From assembly GCA_016928395.1 (NCBI GenBank), contig JAFGKV010000133.1, positions 1 through 10,201 on the forward strand: a DNA stretch of 10,201 nt, written 5' to 3'. The DNA is from Candidatus Fermentibacterota bacterium (lineage in GTDB: Bacteria > JAFGKV01). Positions 1-5,469 of the stretch are shown here, in pieces (position 1 is the stretch's first letter; each line of letters opens with the position of its first letter). The notes beneath the pieces are model-generated. The model did not search any database. It saw only the letters and a program-made list of their open reading frames with translations, and was not told where the DNA came from. A program made the position numbers and the translations under genes.

Positions 1-10
1 GGGAGAGTGA

Positions 11-42
11 CGAGAGAATGGGAAGTATCCTGCATTCTCTCG
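11..42. repeat. perfect 10-bp hairpin at the head of the first repeat block
   Basis: Bases 11-20 (CGAGAGAATG) and 33-42 (CATTCTCTCG) are exact reverse complements separated by 12 nt. A G-rich run (47-72) follows and then the heptad array at 75. The same order (hairpin, G-rich tract, CAGTCGG heptads) recurs at 8411-8549. There is no T-tract on either side, so a Rho-independent terminator is not supported. Whether it is an RNA or a DNA structure cannot be told from sequence. Confidence 0.6.
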
Positions 43-74
43 CCACGGGGGCCTTGCCCTGCGGGGCGGGGGAT

Positions 75-141
75 CAGTCGGCAGTAGGCAGTCGGCAGTA
101 GGCAGTCGGCAGTCGGCAGTCGGCAGTCGGCAGTCGGCAGT
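75..141. repeat. CAGTCGG heptanucleotide array 1
   Basis: Nine complete 7-bp units run from 75 to 137, followed by a partial unit to 141. Units are CAGTCGG, with CAGTAGG at positions 2 and 4. Read on the other strand the unit is ACTG plus three variable bases, the same form as the array at 2041-2072. It resembles the short tandemly repeated repetitive (STRR) heptamers described in cyanobacteria; that is an analogy of form, not an assignment. No open frame or protein motif explains it. Confidence 0.9.
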
Positions 142-158
142 ATTCAGAATTCAGAAGG
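136..158. repeat. 23-bp word, inverted copy of 4599-4621
   Basis: These 23 bases are the exact reverse complement of 4599-4621. The word includes TTCAGAATTCAGAA, itself two 7-bp steps of TTCAGAA type. The two copies lie in opposite orientation and bracket the AlbA_2 regulator gene and the secreted protein gene. Confidence 0.85.
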
Positions 159-184
159 CCCATCCATCCATCCAACCCCGACCC

Positions 185-216
185 CTGAACCCTGGGGCCT
201 GCGAGCGAAGCGAAGC
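185..216. repeat. 32-bp GCGAGCGAAGCGAAGC-type word, copy 1
   Basis: The word reads CTGAAYCCTGNNNCCTGCGA followed by GCGAAGCGAAGC. Copies in the same orientation are at 1932-1962 and 4499-4530, and truncated GAGCGAAGCGAAGC copies are at 8602-8615 and 8718-8731. All lie in gene-free DNA, beside heptad or octad arrays. Confidence 0.8.
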
Positions 217-223
217 CGCCGTG

Positions 224-238
224 ACTCGATTATCGAGT
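224..238. other. 15-bp palindrome downstream of the AlbA_2 gene
   Basis: ACTCGAT-T-ATCGAGT has 7-bp arms around one central base. It starts 22 nt beyond the TAG stop of the leftward gene ending at 260. It could be a weak terminator hairpin or a protein-binding palindrome. No T-run follows in the direction of transcription, so termination is not shown. Confidence 0.4.
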
Positions 239-259
239 AGCCTGCCAGAGTGGCTCAGT

Positions 260-1654
260 CTATGATGCCACCTCCCAATGTCCGCCCTTGTCTGATCCCA
301 CGCGACGGAGCAAACCATTGGCCTGCAACCTCTTAATGTGGTACTTGACACCACTATCGGATATACCCAGCTCCATTGCCAGTTCCCGGCGGGTGCTACG
401 TGGGTTCAGGCGGATCAAAGCCACGATCTTCTGGGCAGTTTTCTGGGCAGTTTTCTGGGCAGTTCCTGCCCCGGGTCTTGGCCCATTCTCATCACTACCG
501 GGGGTTCCGCCCTTCATGGCGAACTCGGGAGAACGGTGGAAGATCGCCCGGAAGAACCCGTCCGGCTCGAAGACCGGCTCCCTGAGTCCTGCCGCCATCA
601 TTGCCTCCTTCATCCTCCGAATCCCCATGCCGATGCGTTCAACTTTGTGCAGACGGAAGAAGAGGTCCGCGATCAGCTCGTTCCTTCGGATCGACACCGT
701 GCCGAGATCCCGCACGGACAGACCCTTTGGGAGGCCACCCGGGTTCACGATCTCAACCCTGTCGTCATAGACCTCCACACTCACCTGGGTGCCGGCGATG
801 CTATAGTCTCGATGCATAAGGGCGTTGACCACAGCCTCGCGCAACACCTCTAGCGGGATCTCGTAGATGTCCTCGCGATTTACCCCCTTGATGACGCTTC
901 GGACATTCAAGTGCTTCCTGAGAAACGCCACCGCCTCATTGAACTGGGTGAGCAAATCGCCCCGTACATCACGCCGATCATAGATGTGAAGCCGCTCTGT
1001 TCCCTTGAACGCAAGAAGGGTTGCCTGGGCCTGATGCAGATGGCCGTACACATCTTTGGCGAAGAAGAGGATGCCCGCGTTCTTGACCCGTGTTTCATCT
1101 GCCACTCTGAGGCTGCGCAAGAAGTCGGGCACGGCGATAGAACCGATGCGGATGCCCGCTTCCTTGGTGAACGCACGAATCCTCGACACCGAGATGCCGT
1201 CGAAGGAGAAATCCCGGACCGTTCTTTCCTCGAAAGGCAACGGCTCATTCTCAGCGAACATGATCCTCAGTTCGTCGTGACTCATCTTCTGTGTCGTGGC
1301 GTCGAGCCTCCGGTAATACCCGGACCTACAGGAGTATGGTTTCTCTCCACCCTCCGGCACGACAATGGCCACGACCTTGTCGACCTGCAGAAGCTCCACA
1401 GCGATCGCCGGCTTGCAGTTCCGCGAAAGGCTGTTGATCTTGGCCTTCAAGTCATTCGAAAGGTGCTCACCTACGATGGACCCGTCCTCGCGCACGCCCA
1501 GGAGTAGGGACCCGCCCTTAGCGTTGGCGAAGGCCACAAGATCCTCATCTATTCGGGGAGAATAGCGTTCTTTGAACTCAACGGTGAGTCCTTCGCCCTC
1601 GAGGAGCAGAAGCCGCACCTGATCGCAAGCTGCGGCGGGATCGGTGGGAGGCAT
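260..1654 (-). CDS. AlbA_2 / GHKL-type ATPase / winged-helix transcriptional regulator
   Basis: The 464-residue cytoplasmic protein has the usual order of the AlbA_2 (Schlafen AlbA_2-like) regulator family. Residues about 20-130 form the AlbA_2 domain, with VEFK at 25-28 and the FANAKGGSLLLGV signature. Residues about 265-375 form a GHKL-like ATP-binding domain with an N-box (E273, N277, MHRDY), a DDRVEIVNPGGLP box and an RIGMGIRR box. Residues about 410-464 form a winged helix (RRELAMELGISDSGVKYHI). Between the last two domains lies a TAQKTAQKTAQK linker. The ATG at 1654 follows AAGGA at 1664-1668 with a 9-nt gap. Family members are thought to be DNA-binding regulators; target and ligand cannot be told from sequence. 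It appears to be transcribed alone and diverges from the gene at 2236. The family call is firm, the biological role is not. Confidence 0.9.
   Translation of the reverse strand: MPPTDPAAACDQVRLLLLEGEGLTVEFKERYSPRIDEDLVAFANAKGGSLLLGVREDGSIVGEHLSNDLKAKINSLSRNCKPAIAVELLQVDKVVAIVVPEGGEKPYSCRSGYYRRLDATTQKMSHDELRIMFAENEPLPFEERTVRDFSFDGISVSRIRAFTKEAGIRIGSIAVPDFLRSLRVADETRVKNAGILFFAKDVYGHLHQAQATLLAFKGTERLHIYDRRDVRGDLLTQFNEAVAFLRKHLNVRSVIKGVNREDIYEIPLEVLREAVVNALMHRDYSIAGTQVSVEVYDDRVEIVNPGGLPKGLSVRDLGTVSIRRNELIADLFFRLHKVERIGMGIRRMKEAMMAAGLREPVFEPDGFFRAIFHRSPEFAMKGGTPGSDENGPRPGAGTAQKTAQKTAQKIVALIRLNPRSTRRELAMELGISDSGVKYHIKRLQANGLLRRVGSDKGGHWEVAS
429..464 (-). repeat. in-frame 12-bp minisatellite (TAQK x3) in the regulator gene
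   Basis: Three exact copies of the 12-mer TTCTGGGCAGTT (plus strand) occupy 429-440, 441-452 and 453-464. In the reading frame they encode repeats of Thr-Ala-Gln-Lys between the ATPase domain and the winged helix. Because the unit is four codons, copy-number changes would lengthen or shorten the linker without breaking the frame. T-Q-K-rich linkers of this kind are common in AlbA_2 regulators. Confidence 0.9.
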
Positions 1655-1839
1655 TCTTGTCAGTCCTTCACCTGCAGACTCTGTTTATTGGACCGCAGTT
1701 GAAACCTTGCCGAGATGACGCGGACCTCAGCTGCACCCCGTTGAGGCCTGCGGGTGATGCCCGGCGCGCTGCGCGCTATGCCCTCTCCCTCGAGGCTCGG
1801 GGCAAGGCCAGTCGGCAGTCAGGAGCAAACACTAAGGTT

Positions 1840-1859
1840 GGAGGAGGGGGAAGTCAAGA
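1840..1859. repeat. 20-bp direct repeat of 10182-10201
   Basis: The purine-rich word GGAGGAGGGGGAAGTCAAGA is identical at 1840-1859 and at the last 20 bases of the window (10182-10201). The second copy is cut by the window edge, so the true match may be longer. In copy one it leads, 22 bp later, into the octad array. Confidence 0.8.
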
Positions 1860-1881
1860 ACGGAGGGAAGGGCTCACGCAA

Positions 1882-1929
1882 AGAGGTGAAGAGGTAAAGA
1901 AGTGAAGAGGTAAAGAAGCAAAGAAGTCG
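1882..1929. repeat. AGARGTRA octanucleotide array A1
   Basis: Six consecutive 8-bp units (AGAGGTGA, AGAGGTAA, AGAAGTGA, AGAGGTAA, AGAAGCAA, AGAAGTCG) run without interruption. Variation is mainly purine to purine at positions 4 and 7. The period is 8, so the array is not codon-based; the Phe/Thr/Ser/Leu-rich open frames on the minus strand are an artefact of it. Confidence 0.85.
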
Positions 1930-1931
1930 GC

Positions 1932-1962
1932 CTGAATCCTGGAACCTGCGAGCGAAGCGAGG
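1932..1962. repeat. 32-bp GCGAGCGAAGCG-type word, copy 2
   Basis: Second copy of the word at 185-216, with CCTGGAACCTGCGAGCGAAG and GCGAGG in place of GCGAAGC, and one base shorter. It sits between two octad arrays. The following bases (CCCAAGGGGCAAAGAAGT) match 8614-8632 closely, where the same word again leads into octads. Confidence 0.75.
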
Positions 1963-1974
1963 CCCAAGGGGCAA

Positions 1975-2023
1975 AGAAGTAAAAGAAGTAAAGAGGTAAA
2001 GAAGTGAAGAAGTGAAGAAGAGA
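1975..2023. repeat. AGARGTRA octanucleotide array A2
   Basis: Six 8-bp units with one inserted A at 1983: AGAAGTAA, AGAAGTAA, AGAGGTAA, AGAAGTGA, AGAAGTGA, AGAAGAGA. The array ends in a junction word (2018-2045) also found after the octads at 4419-4466. Confidence 0.85.
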
Positions 2024-2045
2024 GCGAGTCGGCAGCCCGGACTGA
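2018..2045. repeat. 28-bp array-junction word, copy 1
   Basis: AAGAGAGCGAGTCGGCAG is identical at 2018-2035 and 4461-4478. The next ten bases differ at two positions (YCCGGRCTGA). In both places the word directly follows an octad array. Confidence 0.8.
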
Positions 2046-2072
2046 GAACTGACAACTGAAGACTGAGAACTG
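2041..2072. repeat. ACTGNNN heptanucleotide array
   Basis: Four 7-bp units (ACTGAGA, ACTGACA, ACTGAAG, ACTGAGA) plus a final ACTG. The unit shares the invariant ACTG core and 7-bp period of the CAGTCGG arrays read on their other strand (ACTGCCG), so both look like variants of one heptad family. Confidence 0.85.
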
Positions 2073-2235
2073 CGAGCGCAGCGACGCGGAGTGAGGAGGT
2101 GGGGCGGGGGGTTCATTTTCACTTTGCGAGATAGCGCCTCAGAGGATAGGTTCCCGATACTCAGCGTATGGGCGAGTATGCGCTTTTCCGGGGTATTCGC
2201 CGTCGTGTCAGTGGCCAGAAAGAAGGAGTGCCGTA

Positions 2236-4314
2236 ATGCGAGTGGTCATCTCTGTCCTCATGCTGTCTATGCTCATCGCCGTGAGTCTTGCCGAGATTCC
2301 CCAAGTCATCACCTACCAGGGGAAGGTAAGCGATGCAGGCGGCGCTCCTGTTGCCGACGGTGACTACACCATGACGTTCAGCATCCATGATGCCGCCAGC
2401 GGCGGTACTTCGCTGTGGAGTAGCGGGGCGCTGACTGTAGCGGTGAATGGCGGGGTGTTCAGCGTGCTGCTGGGCGAGAGTCCGCAACCGACGTTGAGCC
2501 TGGACTTCTCGGCAGACTACTGGGTCGAGGTGAACATCGCGGGCGATGTGCAGGCGCCACGGGTGAAGATGGGCTCCGTAGGCTACGCCTATATGGCCAG
2601 CGGGATCGTGCCGCAGACAGAAGTAGTCGGGTCATCGGGCTATCCGACGCTCAAGGGCAGCAACAGCGGCGCGGGCGCGGGTCTGCGGGGAGAGAGCGAC
2701 CTGGGGATCGGGGTGCGTGGTGAGACGCAGGCAACGGACAGCAAGGGGGTGTACGGCGTTGCCAATGCGACTGAGGGCCAGACCACGGGAGTGTACGGGG
2801 TCAGCCAGAGTACCGGCGGAACCGGTGTGGTCGGCGAGGCGACGGCAACGACCGGCGTCAACTACGGGATTCGGGGAATGCACGTGTCGAACAACGGAGC
2901 GGGCGTGCTCGGATACGCCAGTGGCACCACCGGTGTGGCGGCCGGTGTCGCCGGCTACAGCAGTTCATCCACCGGCTCTGGCGTCGCCGGGCGGGCAACG
3001 TCCTCAACCGGCGTCAACTACGGGCTATACGGATCCAGCAATTCAACTGGTGGTTTTGGTGTCTACGCCAGCGCCAATGCATCCTCGGGCACGAATTACG
3101 GTGTCTACGGCACCACCAACTCCACCGATGGATTCGCAGGCTACTTCGATGGGCACGGGCACTTCAGCGGGAACGTTGGGATAGGGACAGACTCGCCGGA
3201 CCGGAGTCTCTCCGTGGTCGGGTATGTCCGGGGCGCCAATGCCGCGGACGAGGCCGAATACGTGGAGATCGCCCATGAAGACAGCAACGCCGTGATCAAC
3301 TGGAACGGTGACGGTCGCTTCGACATCAGATACGCCGATACGACACGAGTGACGGTGGAGCAGGACGGCGACGTGGGTATCGGGACGACGACGCCGGGAG
3401 CGACACTCGATGTCCGGGGAAGCGCCGTGTTCAATGAAGATGGCGGCAACAACGATTTCCGCGTCGAGGGAGACACCAGGGCAAATCTCCTGTTTGTCGA
3501 TGCCAGCCTCGACCAAGTGGGGATCGGGACCGCATTGCCCAATGCCTTGCTCGATGTTCGCGGAGACGCTGTCTTCAATGAAGGTGGTGGCAACAACGAC
3601 TTCCGCGTCGAGGGCGACACCGACCAGTACCTGTTCAGCACCGATGCACAGCATGACCGAATCGGAATCGGCACGGAATACCCGGAGGAACGCCTGGATA
3701 TCAGAATCGCGGGCGGCGCGCTGAGGTGCCAAGTACATGCGGAGAGTGGCGAACCTGGAGAGCTCACCGTGTATGGTGTGAACGAGAATCGGAACGTCAT
3801 CTTGTCCAGCACCAACGACTACGACAATAACGGTATGGTGGCGGTGTGTCGCTGGGATGGTATACGCATGGCCGGAATGCAGGTCGATGCGGCCGGTGAT
3901 GGCATTGTCTGGGGGGATACCAAGAGTTTCCGTATGGCAAACCCGAAGGACCCGGGCACCGAGATCTGGTATGCGTGCATCGAAGGGCCTGAGGCAGCAG
4001 CGTATTTGCGCGGAACCGCGCGGCTGGAGAATGGCCGGGCCACGATCTCATTCCCGGAGCACTTCCAATCCGTAGCCATTGCGGAAGGCATGACGGTGCA
4101 GCTCACGCCGTTGTCCGCTGAATGCAAGGGCCTGGCAGTGACCAGAAAGAGCATCCAGGGCATCGATGTTGAGGAACTATGGGACGGGACGGGGACCTAC
4201 GACTTCGACTACACGGTCATGGCGGTACGCACGGGCCACGAAGACTACCAGGTGATCCGGCCGGTGGAGCGAGAAGACGCCGAGGAGAGACCCGGGTTAG
4301 CCAGCGAGTTGTGA
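2236..4314 (+). CDS. secreted modular surface protein with solenoid-like repeats
   Basis: 692 residues. The start ATG follows AGAAGGAG (ending 2228) with a 7-nt gap. Residues 1-19 are a Sec signal peptide, likely cut after SLA. Residues about 24-120 form a beta-rich module (ITYQGKVSDAGGAPVADGDY, FSVLLG, then VGYAYMA) that opens many secreted proteins of uncultured bacteria. Residues about 149-300 are Gly/Thr/Ser repeats with G-V-x-G at alternating 12 and 14 residue steps. VGIGT-type motifs begin at residues 314, 380, 428 and 476; the last three are 48 residues apart. Residues about 563-675 form a C-terminal module with KSFRM, EGPEAAAYLRGTARL and MTVQLTP, seen in other large surface proteins, possibly folding or attachment. 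No anchor, LPXTG or catalytic motif is seen. Transcribed alone. A structural or adhesive role is inferred; the ligand is unknown. Confidence 0.85.
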   Translation: MRVVISVLMLSMLIAVSLAEIPQVITYQGKVSDAGGAPVADGDYTMTFSIHDAASGGTSLWSSGALTVAVNGGVFSVLLGESPQPTLSLDFSADYWVEVNIAGDVQAPRVKMGSVGYAYMASGIVPQTEVVGSSGYPTLKGSNSGAGAGLRGESDLGIGVRGETQATDSKGVYGVANATEGQTTGVYGVSQSTGGTGVVGEATATTGVNYGIRGMHVSNNGAGVLGYASGTTGVAAGVAGYSSSSTGSGVAGRATSSTGVNYGLYGSSNSTGGFGVYASANASSGTNYGVYGTTNSTDGFAGYFDGHGHFSGNVGIGTDSPDRSLSVVGYVRGANAADEAEYVEIAHEDSNAVINWNGDGRFDIRYADTTRVTVEQDGDVGIGTTTPGATLDVRGSAVFNEDGGNNDFRVEGDTRANLLFVDASLDQVGIGTALPNALLDVRGDAVFNEGGGNNDFRVEGDTDQYLFSTDAQHDRIGIGTEYPEERLDIRIAGGALRCQVHAESGEPGELTVYGVNENRNVILSSTNDYDNNGMVAVCRWDGIRMAGMQVDAAGDGIVWGDTKSFRMANPKDPGTEIWYACIEGPEAAAYLRGTARLENGRATISFPEHFQSVAIAEGMTVQLTPLSAECKGLAVTRKSIQGIDVEELWDGTGTYDFDYTVMAVRTGHEDYQVIRPVEREDAEERPGLASEL
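2746..3135 (+). repeat. 26-residue (78-bp) protein repeat, solenoid-like
   Basis: Glycines opening each G-[VIL]-x-G motif fall at residues 171, 185, 197, 211, 223, 237, 249, 263, 275 and 289: steps of 14, 12, 14, 12, 14, 12, 14, 12 and 14. The true unit is therefore 26 residues made of two unequal halves, about 4.5 copies. The longer half often ends TTGVNY or SGTNY. Such regularity with Gly turns and short beta stretches suggests a beta-solenoid with two rungs per repeat; this is inference. Confidence 0.8.
3373..3660 (+). repeat. 144-bp (48-residue) tandem repeat
   Basis: Two consecutive 48-residue units start at VGIGT (3373 and 3517), with a third, diverged start at 3661. Bases 3409-3477 and 3553-3621 differ at 10 of 69 positions but at only 2 of 23 residues, so most changes are silent. 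This points to internal duplication followed by selection on the protein. Confidence 0.85.
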
Positions 4315-4363
4315 GGCACGAGCCGCGCAAAGCTCGAAATCCGAAGCAAACAAGGTCTCACGC

Positions 4364-4382
4364 CCCTCGACTGCGCTCAGGG
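4364..4382. repeat. CCCT...AGGG hairpin element
   Basis: CCCTCGACTGCGCTCAGGG can fold as a 4-bp stem, a bulged C, two more pairs and a 6-nt loop. It starts 50 nt past the stop of the secreted protein gene. It resembles the CCCTGAGCG-nnGTCGAAGGG type of hairpin that recurs between genes in many bacterial genomes. No T-run follows, so a terminator role is only possible. Confidence 0.45.
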
Positions 4383-4418
4383 TCAACGACAAAGCCGCAA
4401 AGCCCGCAAAGGAAGCAA

Positions 4419-4466
4419 AGAAGTGAAGAAGTGAAGAAGTGAAGAAGTGAAGAGGTGACGAAGAGA
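4419..4466. repeat. AGARGTRA octanucleotide array B
   Basis: Four exact AGAAGTGA units (4419-4450), then AGAGGTGA and CGAAGAGA. GCAAAG-spaced sequence precedes it and the junction word follows. It is the most homogeneous of the octad arrays, which suggests recent expansion or homogenisation. Confidence 0.9.
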
Positions 4467-4488
4467 GCGAGTCGGCAGTCCGGGCTGA
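4461..4488. repeat. 28-bp array-junction word, copy 2
   Basis: Matches 2018-2045 with two differences in 28 bases and the same position immediately after an octad array. Shared unique sequence at an array boundary is better explained by copying of a whole segment than by independent slippage. Confidence 0.8.
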
Positions 4489-4498
4489 ATACCAAACC

Positions 4499-4530
4499 CT
4501 GAACCCTGTCGCCTGCGAGCGAAGCGAAGC
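4499..4530. repeat. 32-bp GCGAGCGAAGCGAAGC-type word, copy 3
   Basis: Reads CTGAACCCTGTCGCCTGCGA then GCGAAGCGAAGC. Compared with copy 1 (185-216) it differs only in the variable three-base middle (GGG against TCG). A shortened echo, CGAGCGAAGCAAAGC, follows at 4534-4548. Confidence 0.8.
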
Positions 4531-4598
4531 TATCGAGCGAAGCAAAGCCGGCAGTTCGCAGGGCTGAACCATGCTCTCAACGTCTAACCCCGCTGCTA

Positions 4599-4621
4599 CC
4601 TTCTGAATTCTGAATACTGCC
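4599..4621. repeat. 23-bp word, inverted copy of 136-158
   Basis: Exact reverse complement of 136-158 over 23 bases; the match stops on both sides. It contains CTGAATTCTGAATACTG, a 7-bp step pattern like the ACTGNNN heptads. With the copy at 136-158 it flanks about 4.4 kb in inverted orientation. Confidence 0.85.
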
Positions 4622-4666
4622 CTACGTCTCCTCACTTGTGCGGTCGGTGGGTGCCGCGAGGCATCT

Positions 4667-4855
4667 TCATGTCGTGCTGTGCGGTGCCCCGTGGAGCTCA
4701 AGCCTCATCAGCGTCGGCGACAAGATAGACGCTGAGGGTCCTGCGCAGTCTCCTATGCCGCTTTTGCGCCACACCTCGTCAACCGGGCCACGCATCATGA
4801 TCGCCTCCCTGTTCCAGTGCCCGGCCCATACCTCGCCTTCATCGCCAGTCCTCAC
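4667..4855 (-). CDS. doubtful small ORF at the end of the GGDEF operon
   Basis: A 62-codon frame beginning with GTG whose first bases overlap the TGA of the exported protein gene as GTGA, the same junction type as at 5466-5469. No Shine-Dalgarno sequence precedes it and the product matches no family I know. It has no clear signal peptide or membrane segment. The overlap is the only argument for it; chance is quite likely. Confidence 0.2.
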   Translation of the reverse strand: MRTGDEGEVWAGHWNREAIMMRGPVDEVWRKSGIGDCAGPSASILSPTLMRLELHGAPHSTT

Positions 4856-5469
4856 GGGATGTGTCGCGGCGCGACGCCATCCGTGGCACAGGGTACCTGA
4901 AGCTCCGGATCACGCGATCCACCCCGCCCGATGCTGTCCAGGTCGGCTTGCCGCACCCAGAAGGTGGTCAGACACTCCGGCCGGTCCAACTCAGAGTTGA
5001 GGTCGAATCGGTAGATGGCCTGCGTCGCGTCAAATGCAATGCGGTCAGGAAACACGATGGAACCGCTGGTACGGAGTGGCAGCACCACGTATGCGCTGTC
5101 GGCAAGGGATGCGAAGTCCCAGCCCACGGACAGCGGAATGTCCCGAACATCGGGCGAGTGGCCGAGTCGCGCATGCTCCGTCGAGAGGTGCGTGATCTCG
5201 ATCCACAGGCTGTCGGCCTTGCGCAGTATGAGGAACGCCGGGGTATGCATTCCTTCCCCGCCGTAGTGACGAAGTTGGAAGGCATAGAGTGAATCCCCAT
5301 AGACGAGACGGTGGGTGAAAGGCTCCGCCTGGACGGCATTCCCTCTCACCGTCGGCCGGCTGAACCCTGCCGGACTCGCCTCCGAGATCGCCCCAACCTC
5401 GGCGCGTACGAACGCACAGGATAGACATACCGCGCATGCAGCGAGGCGCCAGGTCCACGCGGCAGTCAC
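4852..5469 (-). CDS. exported protein of unknown function, coupled to the diguanylate cyclase
   Basis: 205 residues. The start is GTG at 5469, overlapping the TGA of the upstream cyclase gene as GTGA, which implies one transcript and translational coupling; a GGTGG stretch a few bases upstream could help ribosome binding. Residues 1-23 look like a Sec signal peptide: a short N-terminus with Arg8, a hydrophobic LAACAVCLSCAFV stretch and cleavage after VRA. There is no conventional lipobox. The mature part is mixed alpha/beta with several aromatic-rich strands (RLVYGDSLYAFQLRHYGG, SLWIEITHL, SAYVVLPL, AIYRFDL) and two cysteines near the C-terminus that could pair. I recognise no family. Its position suggests a periplasmic or surface role linked to cyclic-di-GMP signalling; this is inference from gene order alone. 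Confidence 0.75.
   Translation of the reverse strand: MTAAWTWRLAACAVCLSCAFVRAEVGAISEASPAGFSRPTVRGNAVQAEPFTHRLVYGDSLYAFQLRHYGGEGMHTPAFLILRKADSLWIEITHLSTEHARLGHSPDVRDIPLSVGWDFASLADSAYVVLPLRTSGSIVFPDRIAFDATQAIYRFDLNSELDRPECLTTFWVRQADLDSIGRGGSRDPELQVPCATDGVAPRHIP

Larger units (their letters stand above)
1655..2235. other. gene-free repeat mosaic A
   Basis: No credible gene was found on either strand; the open frames here translate the low-complexity repeats. In order the region holds: the leader of the AlbA_2 gene; a GC-rich segment with GCGCGCT twice in tandem (near 1767-1783); a single CAGTCGG/CAGTC pair near 1810; a 20-bp word shared with the window end (1840-1859); octad array 1882-1929; the 32-bp word (1932-1962); octad array 1975-2023; the junction word (2018-2045); an ACTGNNN heptad array (2041-2072); and the leader of the secreted protein gene. 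Confidence 0.75.
4315..4851. other. gene-free repeat mosaic B
   Basis: The region between the ends of two convergent genes. In order: an A/C-rich GCAAA-spaced stretch with a hairpin (4364-4382); octad array 4419-4466; junction word 4461-4488; 32-bp word 4499-4530 followed by a related CGAGCGAAGCAAAGC; the inverted 23-bp word 4599-4621; and about 230 bp (4622-4851) without recognisable repeats. A doubtful minus-strand ORF overlaps the last part. Confidence 0.7.

Noticed and set aside
75-141. Heptad array as a CRISPR array
   Set aside because: Units are 7 bp with no spacers, and no cas gene is in the window. The same holds for 8459-8549.
1819-2122. Minus-strand frames rich in Phe, Thr, Ser and Leu (for example LLHFFTSSLLYLFTS)
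   Set aside because: They are translations of the AGARGTRA octads; the same pattern appears at 4297-4701 and 8550-8882. An 8-bp repeat reads periodically in any frame.
2124-2152. TTGCGA-17-TAGGTT as promoter of the secreted protein gene
   Set aside because: The -10 matches the consensus at only three positions; it cannot be told from background.
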